This document shows positions 37,890 to 46,213 of a stretch of 64,000 bases of DNA, in pieces; the first letter of the stretch is position 1; each line of letters starts with the position of its first letter. A program made the position numbers and the translations under genes. The DNA comes from Pseudomonas sp. Irchel 3H7 (GTDB taxonomy: Bacteria; Pseudomonadota; Gammaproteobacteria; Pseudomonadales; Pseudomonadaceae), in contig NZ_FYEA01000001.1 of the NCBI RefSeq assembly GCF_900187605.1, positions 682,001-746,000 on the forward strand. Direction: 5' to 3'. The notes beneath the pieces were generated by a model. It had not been told where the DNA came from and made no database searches. It was given only the letters and a program-made list of their open reading frames with translations.

Positions 37890-39101
37890 ATGAATGAACC
37901 TTCGGTAGGGCCACTGGCCTGGGTCAATGGCAGCGATGCTCCGGAAAAGACTGCAATCAACCTCGGTTTCATGGCGTTGAGCGACTGCGCATCGGTTGTC
38001 GTTGCTGCCACACAAGGCTTTGCCCAGCCTTACGGGCTGACCCTGAATCTCAAGCGCCAAAGCTCCTGGGCCAACCTGCGCGACAAACTCGTCAGCGGTG
38101 AACTGGATGCTGCCCACAGTCTGTACGGTCTGATCTACGCCGTGCATCTGGGCATTGGCGGTGGGGCGTCGAGCGACATGGCGGTGTTGATGGGGCTGAA
38201 TCAGAACGGTCAAAGTCTCAACCTGTCCCACGGCCTGCAGAACATTGGTGTGACCAGTCCTGAAGCGCTGGACCGCCACGTGCACCAAAGCCGCGCAAAA
38301 CTCACCTTCGCCCAGACCTTTCCCACCGGCACCCATGCGATGTGGCTGTATTACTGGCTGGCGAGTCAGGGCATTCATCCGTTACAGGATGTCGACAGCG
38401 TGGTGGTGCCGCCGCCGCAAATGGTCGCGCACCTGCAAGCCGGGCGCATCGATGGCTTTTGCGTCGGCGAGCCTTGGGCTGCTAGCGCGGTGCAGCAGAA
38501 TCTGGGTTTTACCCTGGCCACCAGTCAGACCATCTGGCCCGATCACCCGGAAAAAGTCCTTGGTTGCACCCGTGAATTTGTCGAGCAGTATCCGAACACG
38601 GCACGGGCGCTGGTGATGGCGATCCTTGAAGCCAGTCGCTTTATCGAAGAAAGTCCGGAAAACCGCCGCAGCACCGCGCAGTTGCTCAGCGCGCCGGAAT
38701 ATCTGGACGCTCCGCTTTCGTGCATTGAGCCGCGTTTTCTCGGTGACTATTCCGATGGCCTTGGCAATCGCTGGCAGGATCCGCACGCGCTGCGTTTTCA
38801 CGGCAACGGCGAGGTGAATCTGCCGTATCTGTCGGACGGTATGTGGTTCATGACCCAGTTCCGCCGCTGGGGCCTGCTGCGCGAAGATCCGGATTACCTC
38901 GCCGTCGCCCGCCAGGTTCAGCAACTGGACGTCTACCGCGACGCCGCCACCGCTGTCGGCGTGGCGGCGTGGGGCACCGACATGCGCAGCAGCCAGTTGC
39001 TCGACGGCAAAATCTGGGATGGTAGTGACCCGGCCGCTTACGCGCGCAGCTTCAAGCTGCACGCGTTGAACGACGACGCCCCTCTTCTCGCCCGCCGCTG
39101 A
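37890..39101 (+). CDS. nasS: NasS, nitrate/nitrite-sensing regulator of NasT
   Basis: Resembles the periplasmic nitrate-binding NrtA/CmpA proteins but has no signal peptide, so it is cytoplasmic. In related bacteria NasS holds NasT inactive until nitrate or nitrite binds. The 403 residues begin [17 protein letters not shown] and contain [18 protein letters not shown] and [13 protein letters not shown], all typical of the family. ATG 37890 has GAGGTGG upstream. NasT starts 15 bp after its stop, so the two are cotranscribed. The leader carries a sigma-54 promoter and an attenuator. Confidence 0.93.
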   Translation: MNEPSVGPLAWVNGSDAPEKTAINLGFMALSDCASVVVAATQGFAQPYGLTLNLKRQSSWANLRDKLVSGELDAAHSLYGLIYAVHLGIGGGASSDMAVLMGLNQNGQSLNLSHGLQNIGVTSPEALDRHVHQSRAKLTFAQTFPTGTHAMWLYYWLASQGIHPLQDVDSVVVPPPQMVAHLQAGRIDGFCVGEPWAASAVQQNLGFTLATSQTIWPDHPEKVLGCTREFVEQYPNTARALVMAILEASRFIEESPENRRSTAQLLSAPEYLDAPLSCIEPRFLGDYSDGLGNRWQDPHALRFHGNGEVNLPYLSDGMWFMTQFRRWGLLREDPDYLAVARQVQQLDVYRDAATAVGVAAWGTDMRSSQLLDGKIWDGSDPAAYARSFKLHALNDDAPLLARR

Positions 39102-39116
39102 CAGGAGACCGCGAAC

Positions 39117-39692
39117 ATGTTGCGCATTCTGCTGATCAATGACACGGCGAAAAAAGTCGGTCGCCTGAAAGCCGCGCTGACTGAAGCCGGTTTCGAGGTC
39201 ATCGACGAGTCCGGCCTGACCATCGACCTGCCCGCGCGCGTCGAAACGGTGCGCCCGGACGTGATTCTGATCGATACCGAGTCACCGAGCCGCGATGTCA
39301 TGGAGCAAGTCGTGCTGGTCAGCCGCGACCAGCCACGGCCAATTGTGATGTTTACCGATGAGCATGATCCGGGTGTGATGCGCCAGGCAATCAAGTCCGG
39401 GGTCAGCGCCTACATCGTTGAAGGCATTCATGCACAGCGTCTGCAGCCGATTCTCGATGTAGCAATGGCGCGCTTCGAGAGTGATCAGGCGTTGCGGGCG
39501 CAGTTGCAGGCGCGTGATCAGCAACTGGCTGAGCGTAAGCGCATCGAACTGGCCAAGGGGTTGCTGATGAAGATGAAGGATTGCAATGAGGAAGAGGCTT
39601 ACACCCTGATGCGGCGCCAGGCGATGAGCCGGCAGCAAAAGCTGATTCAGGTGGCGGAGCAGATTATTGCGATGAGTGAGTTGCTTGGCTGA
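39117..39692 (+). CDS. nasT: NasT, ANTAR-domain transcription antiterminator
   Basis: RNA-binding regulator that lets polymerase pass terminators in nitrate-assimilation leaders when released by NasS. The 191 residues have a receiver-like domain (1-115) and a C-terminal ANTAR domain (about 138-188) with the conserved pattern A..GLLM, E.EAY..R..AM. D53 stands at the phosphorylation site, but the invariant receiver lysine position is E102 (AYIVEG), so phosphorylation control is unlikely. That agrees with control by NasS binding. It is followed by a family E repeat. Confidence 0.95.
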   Translation: MLRILLINDTAKKVGRLKAALTEAGFEVIDESGLTIDLPARVETVRPDVILIDTESPSRDVMEQVVLVSRDQPRPIVMFTDEHDPGVMRQAIKSGVSAYIVEGIHAQRLQPILDVAMARFESDQALRAQLQARDQQLAERKRIELAKGLLMKMKDCNEEEAYTLMRRQAMSRQQKLIQVAEQIIAMSELLG

Positions 39693-39708
39693 AAGTACTG
39701 AACGCTTG

Positions 39709-39912
39709 AAAAGCCCCTCACCCTAGCCCTCTCCCGGAGGGAGAGGGGACTGACCTAGGTGTCTGGCGTCAAACATCGACCTGAAAGACCGAGTCGATTA
39801 TGGATTCACAGCAGAAAATCACAGGTCGGCGTACTTCTCGAGCATCCCCCAATCAGTCCCCTCTCCCTCTGGGCGGTCCGACGTTTCGGGAGGGCTAGGG
39901 TGAGGGGCTTTT
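39709..39912. repeat. Family E element with long terminal inverted repeats
   Basis: About 204 bp. The left end AAAAGCCCCTCACCCTAG and the right end CTAGGGTGAGGGGCTTTT are perfect complements, and the similarity continues inward (CCCTCTCCCG and CGGGAGGG). No coding capacity. The interior contains a sequence (near 39780-39806) that is the reverse complement of the 64-bp unit found in tandem at 63343-63534. It ends 15 bp before the sigma-54 promoter of nasA. Confidence 0.85.
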
Positions 39913-39925
39913 GATTTTCCGGCTG

Positions 39926-39943
39926 TTGGCACAAATCTCGCTA
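39926..39943 (+). promoter_or_regulatory. Sigma-54 promoter of nasA
   Basis: TTGGCACAAATCTCGCT has TGGCAC and a GC exactly ten bases after GG. Predicted transcription start is near 39953, just before the first leader hairpin. Confidence 0.75.
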
Positions 39944-39956
39944 AGTAAAACGCACA

Positions 39957-39997
39957 GGTAACCAACGGCGGTTGCCCCACCCACGACAAAGACGTCG
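39957..39997 (+). promoter_or_regulatory. ANTAR RNA element in the nasA leader
   Basis: First hairpin: GGTAACC, loop AACGGC (39964-39969), GGTTGCC, seven pairs. Second hairpin: CGAC, loop AAAGAC (39988-39993), GTCG, four pairs. Both six-base loops have A1 and G4, the NasT/ANTAR signature. The 3' arm of the second hairpin is also part of the terminator 5' arm, so the two folds exclude each other. Confidence 0.85.
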
Positions 39998-40041
39998 CTC
40001 ACCCGTTCGCCCCAACCGGCGCATCAGGTAGCGGCGTTTTT
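39992..40041 (+). terminator. Attenuator terminator in the nasA leader
   Basis: ACGTCGCT (39992-39999) pairs with AGCGGCGT (40030-40037) with one G-U. ACC/GGT and CGCC/GGCG pair inside. Five Ts follow from 40037, then GCGTTTT. It lies about 100 bp before the nasA start. Confidence 0.75.
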
Positions 40042-40142
40042 GCGTTTTGGCCCCACAGCCCGGGGTCGGTGGTGCGGCCGTGGCGGCGCCCCACCTGCTG
40101 TTGCATGACTCCTTTCGAGACTCTTTTCAGCTGAGGTGCGCG

Positions 40143-41354
40143 ATGAATTCAAGCTTCTGGAAATCCGGCCACACCCCGACTCTGTTCGCGGCCTTCCTCT
40201 ATTTCGACCTGAGCTTCATGGTCTGGTACCTGCTCGGCCCGCTGGCGGTGCAGATTGCCGCCGACCTGCACCTGACCACACAACAACGTGGCCTCGTCGT
40301 CGCCACGCCGATCCTCGCTGGCGCGGTGCTGCGCTTTGTGATGGGCATGCTCGCCGATCGGCTATCGCCGAAAACCGCTGGGCTGATCGGCCAGGTCATC
40401 GTGATCTGCGCACTGTTCGGTGCCTGGAAAATCGGCATTCATAGCTACGAGCAGGCGCTGATACTCGGCCTGTTCCTCGGCATGGCTGGCGCATCGTTTG
40501 CCGTCGCTCTGCCACTGGCGTCGCAGTGGTACCCGCCGCAGCATCAGGGCAAAGCCATGGGCATCGCCGGTGCGGGCAACTCGGGCACCGTGTTTGCCGC
40601 ACTGCTCGCTCCGGTACTGGCGGCTGCGTTCGGCTGGAGCAATGTCTTCGGCTTCGCGTTGATTCCGTTGATCCTGACGTTGGTATTGTTCGCCTGGCTG
40701 GCAAAAAACGCCCCTGAGCGGCCGAAAGCCAAAGCCATGGCTGACTACTTCAAAGCCTTGGGCGACCGCGATAGCTGGTGGTTCATGTTTTTCTACAGCG
40801 TGACCTTCGGCGGCTTCATCGGTCTGGCCAGCGCCCTGCCCGGCTATTTCAACGATCAATACGGTCTGAGTCCGGTGACGGCCGGTTACTACACCGCCGC
40901 CTGCGTATTCGGCGGCAGTTTGATGCGACCGCTGGGTGGCGCACTGGCTGATCGCTTTGGCGGTATCCGCACACTGCTGGCGATGTACACCGTCGCCGCC
41001 GTCTGCATCGCCGCGGTCGGTTTCAACCTGCCGAGTTCCTACGCGGCGCTGGCACTTTTCGTCTGCACCATGCTCGGTTTAGGGGCAGGCAACGGTGCGG
41101 TGTTCCAACTGGTGCCGCAGCGTTTTCGCTTGGAGATCGGCGTCATGACCGGGCTGATCGGCATGGCCGGCGGCATCGGCGGTTTCGCCTTGGCCGCCGG
41201 CATGGGTGCGATCAAACAGAGCACCGGCAGTTATCAACTGGCCCTGTGGTTGTTCGCCAGCCTTGGCGTGTTGGCGTGGTTTGGCCTGCACGGCGTCAAG
41301 CGTCGCTGGAGAACCACCTGGGGTTCGGCGGCGGTGACGGCAGCGCGGGTCTGA
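40143..41354 (+). CDS. nasA: Nitrate/nitrite MFS transporter NasA (NarK family)
   Basis: Inner-membrane importer of nitrate for assimilation. The 403 residues form about 12 membrane helices of the nitrate-nitrite porter group. The first signature is AGAGNSGTVFAALLAPV (near 140) and the second is GLGAGNGAVFQLVPQ (near 315), which hold the nitrate-contacting glycine-rich helices. ATG 40143 follows a GAGGTG site 5 bases upstream. The PP2C-kinase gene begins 7 bases after its stop. Expression should depend on sigma-54 and on NasT antitermination in the leader. Confidence 0.94.
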   Translation: MNSSFWKSGHTPTLFAAFLYFDLSFMVWYLLGPLAVQIAADLHLTTQQRGLVVATPILAGAVLRFVMGMLADRLSPKTAGLIGQVIVICALFGAWKIGIHSYEQALILGLFLGMAGASFAVALPLASQWYPPQHQGKAMGIAGAGNSGTVFAALLAPVLAAAFGWSNVFGFALIPLILTLVLFAWLAKNAPERPKAKAMADYFKALGDRDSWWFMFFYSVTFGGFIGLASALPGYFNDQYGLSPVTAGYYTAACVFGGSLMRPLGGALADRFGGIRTLLAMYTVAAVCIAAVGFNLPSSYAALALFVCTMLGLGAGNGAVFQLVPQRFRLEIGVMTGLIGMAGGIGGFALAAGMGAIKQSTGSYQLALWLFASLGVLAWFGLHGVKRRWRTTWGSAAVTAARV

Positions 41355-41361
41355 AGCGTCG

Positions 41362-43032
41362 ATGGCCCTGCAACTGAGTTTTGCCGAAGCCAGCGCCACC
41401 GGCCCGCGTGCGGAGAATCAGGACGCCTTGCGCTTGGTCACGCCCGCTCCGGCGCTGGCGGCGAGCAAGGGTTATCTGTTCGCTATCGCTGATGGCGTCA
41501 GCCAGTGTGCCGATGGCGGACTGGCTGCGCGTTCGACCTTGCAGGCGCTGGCGCTCGACTACTACGCCACACCGGAAACCTGGAGCGTGGCGCAGGCACT
41601 GGACCGACTGCTGCTCGCGCAAAATCGCTGGTTGCAGGCCAACGGTGGTGGGCAACCGTTGCTCACCACGGTCAGTGCTTTGGTCATGCGCGGTCGGCGT
41701 TTTACCCTCGCCCACGTCGGCGATTGCCGGGTGTATCGCTGGCACGACGATAGTTTGCAGCGGATCTCGGAGGATCATGTCTGGGAGCAGCCAGGCATGC
41801 AGCATGTGCTCAAGCGTGCATTGGGGCTGGATCAGCATCTGGTGCTGGATTTCCTCGACGGTGAACTGCGTGACGGTGAAAGCTTTGTGCTGCTCAGTGA
41901 CGGAGTCTGGTCGACGCTGGGCGATACCGCGATTGCCGCGATTCTGCGTGATCAACCGGATCTGCACAGCGCCGCGCAGACGCTGGTCAATGCCGCGCAT
42001 CTGGCGGGGAGTCAGGACAATGCCAGTGCATTGCTGGTGCGCGTCGATGCACTGGGTGAAGCGAATATCGGCGATGCATTGATTCATTTGCAGCAATGGC
42101 CCCTGCCGCCGCCGCTGAAACCTGGCCAATCCTTCGAAGGCTGGCAGGTTCAGGGGATTGTCGCTCAGAGTCAGCAATCGCTGCTGTATCGGGTTGTCGA
42201 TGGACAAGGCCAGGCATGGCTGTTGAAAACCCTGCCGTCGCGCTCCAGCGATGATCCTCGCGCCGGGCAAGCGCTGCTGTCCGAGGAATGGTTCCTGAAA
42301 CGCGTGGCCGGCCGGCACTTTCCTGAAGTCCATGCCTGCCAGCAGCGTCAGCATTTGTACTACGTGATGCGCGAATATTCCGGGACAACGCTGGCTCAGC
42401 TGTTTCAGCAGTCCGGCCCATTGCCGCTGGCGCAATGGCAGGATATCGCCGAGCGCCTGCTGCGCGCGGTGGGGCTTTTGCATCGGCGGCAGATTCTGCA
42501 CCGGGACATCAAACCGGAAAACCTGCATTGGGGTGACGACGGCGAGTTACGCCTGCTGGATTTTGGCTTGGCGTATTGCCCGGGCTTGTCCGAAGACGCG
42601 CCGTCAACGCTGCCCGGAACCCCAAGTTACATCGCCCCGGAAGCGTTTCGCGGTGATCCGCCGAGTGCGCAGCAGGATTTGTATGCAGTCGGCGTGACCC
42701 TGTATTTCCTGCTTACCGGGCATTTTCCTTATGGCGAGATTGAAGCGTTTCAACGGCCGCGATTTGGTCTGCCGGTGATTGCCAGTCGCTATCGGCCTGA
42801 TCTGCCGGAATGGTTGGCGCAGAGTCTGCAGCGTGGCGTGGCGGCGGATCTGCAACAACGGTTTGAAACGGCTGAAGAGTGGTTGTTGGTGCTGGAACAG
42901 GGCGAGCGGCAGAGTTTGAGTGTGCGGCCTCGACCGTTATTGGAGCGGGAGCCGCTGAAGGTCTGGCGGACGATGGCATTGCTGGCGTTGCTCGGGAATC
43001 TGGTGCTTCTGGTTTTGTTGTTTCATCACTGA
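41362..43032 (+). CDS. Fused PP2C phosphatase / Ser-Thr protein kinase, membrane anchored
   Basis: 556 residues with two opposing activities. Residues 5-230 are a PP2C phosphatase with metal-binding acids in place: ENQD (D21), ADG (D44), GDCR (D121), SDG (D180) and QDN (D219). Residues 255-515 are a kinase: K289 in WLLKTL, HRDIKPEN (380-387), DFG (400-402), APE (425-427). The glycine-rich loop is degenerate (GIVAQSQQSLLYRV). One C-terminal helix (about 536-553) anchors both domains on the cytoplasmic side. It lies 7 bases after nasA in the same operon. Such a gene occupies this place in other pseudomonads, but its target is not known to me. Confidence 0.9.
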   Translation: MALQLSFAEASATGPRAENQDALRLVTPAPALAASKGYLFAIADGVSQCADGGLAARSTLQALALDYYATPETWSVAQALDRLLLAQNRWLQANGGGQPLLTTVSALVMRGRRFTLAHVGDCRVYRWHDDSLQRISEDHVWEQPGMQHVLKRALGLDQHLVLDFLDGELRDGESFVLLSDGVWSTLGDTAIAAILRDQPDLHSAAQTLVNAAHLAGSQDNASALLVRVDALGEANIGDALIHLQQWPLPPPLKPGQSFEGWQVQGIVAQSQQSLLYRVVDGQGQAWLLKTLPSRSSDDPRAGQALLSEEWFLKRVAGRHFPEVHACQQRQHLYYVMREYSGTTLAQLFQQSGPLPLAQWQDIAERLLRAVGLLHRRQILHRDIKPENLHWGDDGELRLLDFGLAYCPGLSEDAPSTLPGTPSYIAPEAFRGDPPSAQQDLYAVGVTLYFLLTGHFPYGEIEAFQRPRFGLPVIASRYRPDLPEWLAQSLQRGVAADLQQRFETAEEWLLVLEQGERQSLSVRPRPLLEREPLKVWRTMALLALLGNLVLLVLLFHH

Positions 43033-43047
43033 CACCGCGTCGCGGCC

Positions 43048-43113
43048 ATCGCTAGCAAGCTCACTCCTACAATTCGAAACGCGTTCCACTGTAGGAGTGA
43101 GCCTGCTCGCGAT
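43048..43113. repeat. Inverted REP pair, family C (short)
   Basis: Family C arms lie close together, the left arm slightly diverged (ATCGCTAGCAAGCTCACTCC). It lies 15 bp after the kinase gene and about 130 bp before the nirB promoter. Confidence 0.8.
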
Positions 43114-43240
43114 GACGTCAGCCCAATCACCACAAATCCATCTACCTGAGCGCCCCACGAACGAGCAACCCGCCTCGATTCAGTGCAAAAAATCACCCTC
43201 AGAACCTGCCAAACCCCAATAAACCCGCCACTGTTCCCAC

Positions 43241-43258
43241 TTGGCACAACCACTGCAT
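43241..43258 (+). promoter_or_regulatory. Sigma-54 promoter of nirB
   Basis: TTGGCACAACCACTGCAT has TGGCAC and a GC exactly ten bases after GG. Predicted start of transcription is near 43268. Confidence 0.8.
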
Positions 43259-43311
43259 TAGCCCACTCAGCACACACATAAAGCCCAACCTTCAACGACG
43301 AAGGCTGCGCT

Positions 43312-43345
43312 TCCCGAGAGAACGGGACCAGGACAAAGGCGTCCT
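43312..43345 (+). promoter_or_regulatory. ANTAR RNA element in the nirB leader
   Basis: First hairpin: TCCCG, loop AGAGAA (43317-43322), CGGGA. Second hairpin, two bases later: AGGAC, loop AAAGGC (43335-43340), GTCCT. Both stems have five pairs and both six-base loops have A1 and G4. The loop and 3' arm of the second hairpin also form the 5' arm of the following terminator. Confidence 0.88.
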
Positions 43346-43375
43346 CGCTAGGCAACTAGCGGGACGCCTTTTTTT
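43336..43375 (+). terminator. Attenuator terminator in the nirB leader
   Basis: GGCGTCC (43338-43344) pairs with GGACGCC (43362-43368). CGCTAG/CTAGCG pair inside around a GCAA loop, and T43345 is bulged. Seven Ts follow. It lies 70 bp before the nirB ATG, so nirB needs antitermination. Confidence 0.92.
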
Positions 43376-43445
43376 GTTTGCGCAAAATTTGTCGAGCAAG
43401 GCCTGACTGCCCACAAGAGGCCAGCCGCAGCTCCCGGAGAACCTG

Positions 43446-45899
43446 ATGAAAAAACTCAAACTGGTGATGATCGGCAATGGCATGGCCGGGGTCCGCACCC
43501 TCGAAGAATTGCTCAAGCTGAGCAACGAGCTGTACGACATCACCGTCTTCGGCGCCGAACCACACACCAACTACAATCGCATCCTGCTCTCGCCGGTGCT
43601 GGCCGGTGAGCAGACCTTCGAGGAGATCGTGCTCAACGACCTCGACTGGTACCTGGAAAACAACATCAAGTTGTTGCTCAACCGCAAAGTGGTGGAGATT
43701 GACCGGGTCAAACGCCGGGTGATCGCCGAGGACGGCACCGAAGCCGAATACGATCGCCTGCTGATCGCCACTGGCTCGACACCGTTCATCTTGCCGATCC
43801 CCGGCAACACCCTGCACGGCGTGATCGGCTATCGCGACATTGCCGACACCCAGGCGATGATCGACACCGCGAAAACCCACAAACACGCGGTGGTCATCGG
43901 CGGTGGCCTGCTCGGCCTCGAAGCCGCCAATGGCCTGATGTTGCGCGGCATGCACGTCACCGTGGTGCACATCGGCGAATGGTTGCTGGAACGCCAACTC
44001 GATAAAACCAGCGGTCAACTGCTGCAAAGCGCCCTTGAATCCCGTGGCTTGCATTTCCGTCTGTGCGAACAGACCCAGGCCTTGCATGACGCCGGCAATG
44101 GCCGGGTCGGCTCGGTGCAATTCAAGAACGGCGACATTATCCCCGCCGACCTGGTGGTGATGGCCGCCGGTATTCGCCCCAACACCGAACTCGCGGAAAA
44201 GGCCGGCATCCCGTGCAATCGCGGGATCCTGGTCAACGACACCCTGCAAACTTACGACCCACGCATCTACGCCATCGGCGAGTGCGCCAGCCACCGTGGC
44301 ATTGCCTACGGTCTGGTCGCGCCACTGTTCGAGCAGGCCAAGGTTTGCGCCAACCACCTCGCACAACTGGGCTTCGCCCGTTATCAGGGTTCGGTGACCT
44401 CGACCAAACTCAAAGTCACCGGCATCGACCTGTTTTCCGCTGGCGACTTCATGGGCGGCGAAGGTACGGAAACCATCACCCTCTCCGACCCGATCGGCGG
44501 CGTGTACAAAAAACTGGTGATCAAGGATGACGTGCTGGTCGGCGCCTGTCTGTACGGCGATACGGCAGATGGCGGTTGGTATTTCCGCCAGATTCGTGAG
44601 AATCACGCCATCGGCGAGATCCGCGATCACCTGATGTTTGGCGAAAACGCTTTGGGTGACGTAGGACATCAGGGCCAGGACAAAGCCATGGTCATGGCCG
44701 ACACCGCCGAAGTCTGCGGCTGCAACGGTGTGTGCAAAGGCACTATCGTCAAAGCCATTCAGGAACACGGCCTGTTCAGCGTCGATGAGGTGAAGAAACA
44801 CACCAAAGCGGCCAGCTCCTGCGGCTCCTGCGCCGGACTGGTCGAGCAGATCCTGATCAACACCGTCGGCGGCGCAGCGGATGTCAAACCGAAAAGCGAA
44901 AAAGCCATCTGCGGTTGCAGCGACCTCAACCACGGACAGATCCGCCAAGCCATTCGCGAGCAGCATCTGCTGACCATCGCCGGCACCATGAGCTACCTCA
45001 ACTGGCGCACGCCGAACGGTTGCGCAACGTGCCGCCCGGCCCTCAACTATTACCTGATTTCCACCTGGCCCGGCGAAGCCAAGGACGATCCGCAATCGCG
45101 CCTGATCAACGAACGTGCACACGCCAACATCCAGAAGGACGGCACTTACTCGGTGGTACCACGCATGTGGGGCGGCGTGACCAATCCTTCGGAACTGCGG
45201 CGGATTGCCGATGTGGCTGACAAGTATCAGGTGCCGATGGTCAAGGTCACCGGCGGCCAGCGTATCGATTTGCTCGGCATCAAGAAGCAGGATCTGCCTG
45301 GCGTCTGGAAGGATCTCGACATGCCCTCCGGCCACGCCTACGGCAAATCCATCCGCACGGTGAAAACCTGCGTCGGCAGTGAGTTCTGCCGCTTCGGCAC
45401 GCAAAACTCGACACAACTGGGCATCGAGCTTGAGCACGACCTGTTCAACATGTGGTCACCGCACAAAGTGAAACTCGCTGTTTCCGGATGCCCACGCAAC
45501 TGCTCGGAAGCGGGGATCAAAGACGTAGGAATCATCGGCGTCGACTCCGGTTGGGAGATGTACATCGGCGGTAACGGCGGGATCAAAACCGAAGTCGCCG
45601 AATTCTTCGTCAAGCTGAAAACCGCCGAAGAAGTGCGCGAATACAACGGTGCGTTCCTGCAGCTGTATCGCGAAGAAGCCTTCTACCTCGAACGCACCGT
45701 GCACTACCTGCAGCGGGTCGGCATGGAGCACATCAAGAAAGCCGTGCTGGAAGACCCCGAGCGCCGCAAAGCGCTGAACGAACGCCTGCAATTCTCCCTG
45801 TCGTTCGAGCAAGACCCTTGGAAAGAACGTCTAGCGCAGCCGCAACTGAAAAAAGAATTCGACGTAATTTCAGTGAAAAACCTGGAGGTGCCGGCATGA
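43446..45899 (+). CDS. nirB: Assimilatory nitrite reductase, large subunit
   Basis: Cytoplasmic NAD(P)H-dependent sirohaem enzyme reducing nitrite to ammonium. The 817 residues contain an N-terminal FAD/NAD domain (IGNGMAGVRTLEEL, then VVIGGGLLGLEAANGL), a BFD-type [2Fe-2S] region (CGCNGVC and CGSCAG, about 420-460) with a second similar segment, and the ferredoxin-like and sirohaem domains. The sirohaem/[4Fe-4S] cysteines are in TCVGSEFC and SGCPRNC. GGAG lies about 8 bases before the ATG. Its stop overlaps the nirD start (ATGA). It leads the unit nirB-nirD-nasC-cobA. Confidence 0.97.
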   Translation: MKKLKLVMIGNGMAGVRTLEELLKLSNELYDITVFGAEPHTNYNRILLSPVLAGEQTFEEIVLNDLDWYLENNIKLLLNRKVVEIDRVKRRVIAEDGTEAEYDRLLIATGSTPFILPIPGNTLHGVIGYRDIADTQAMIDTAKTHKHAVVIGGGLLGLEAANGLMLRGMHVTVVHIGEWLLERQLDKTSGQLLQSALESRGLHFRLCEQTQALHDAGNGRVGSVQFKNGDIIPADLVVMAAGIRPNTELAEKAGIPCNRGILVNDTLQTYDPRIYAIGECASHRGIAYGLVAPLFEQAKVCANHLAQLGFARYQGSVTSTKLKVTGIDLFSAGDFMGGEGTETITLSDPIGGVYKKLVIKDDVLVGACLYGDTADGGWYFRQIRENHAIGEIRDHLMFGENALGDVGHQGQDKAMVMADTAEVCGCNGVCKGTIVKAIQEHGLFSVDEVKKHTKAASSCGSCAGLVEQILINTVGGAADVKPKSEKAICGCSDLNHGQIRQAIREQHLLTIAGTMSYLNWRTPNGCATCRPALNYYLISTWPGEAKDDPQSRLINERAHANIQKDGTYSVVPRMWGGVTNPSELRRIADVADKYQVPMVKVTGGQRIDLLGIKKQDLPGVWKDLDMPSGHAYGKSIRTVKTCVGSEFCRFGTQNSTQLGIELEHDLFNMWSPHKVKLAVSGCPRNCSEAGIKDVGIIGVDSGWEMYIGGNGGIKTEVAEFFVKLKTAEEVREYNGAFLQLYREEAFYLERTVHYLQRVGMEHIKKAVLEDPERRKALNERLQFSLSFEQDPWKERLAQPQLKKEFDVISVKNLEVPA

Positions 45900-46213
45900 A
45901 CTGGCTGGATATCTGTGCCCTCGACGAGATCAATACCCTCGGTTCGCGAATCATTGCCGGGCCGAAAGGTGACATTGCGATTTTTCGTACGAGCGACGAC
46001 GAAGTTTTCGCCCTCGACGACCGCTGCCCACACAAGGGTGGGCCGTTGTCACAAGGTTTGATCTACGGAAAACGCGTGGCCTGTCCGCTGCACAATTGGC
46101 AGATCGACCTGCAATCCGGCGAGGCGCAGGCGCCGGACATCGGTTGCGCGCACCATCACCCGGCGCGGGTCGAGAATGGTCGGGTGCAGTTGGCTCTGCG
46201 GGACGCCATCTGA
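45896..46213 (+). CDS. nirD: Assimilatory nitrite reductase, small subunit (Rieske-like)
   Basis: Partner of NirB. The 105 residues form a Rieske fold with both ligand pairs present: CPHKGG (Cys-x-His) and CPLHNW (Cys-x2-His). A [2Fe-2S] centre is therefore likely, unlike in the enterobacterial NirD, where ligands are missing. ATG 45896 overlaps the nirB stop by four bases and has a GGAGG site upstream. Its TGA overlaps the nasC ATG by one base, so all three are translationally coupled. Confidence 0.95.
   Translation: MNWLDICALDEINTLGSRIIAGPKGDIAIFRTSDDEVFALDDRCPHKGGPLSQGLIYGKRVACPLHNWQIDLQSGEAQAPDIGCAHHHPARVENGRVQLALRDAI

Noticed and set aside
43356..45437. A 693-codon frame opposite nirB
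   Set aside because: Antisense to nirB, which has all its cofactor motifs; no independent signal.
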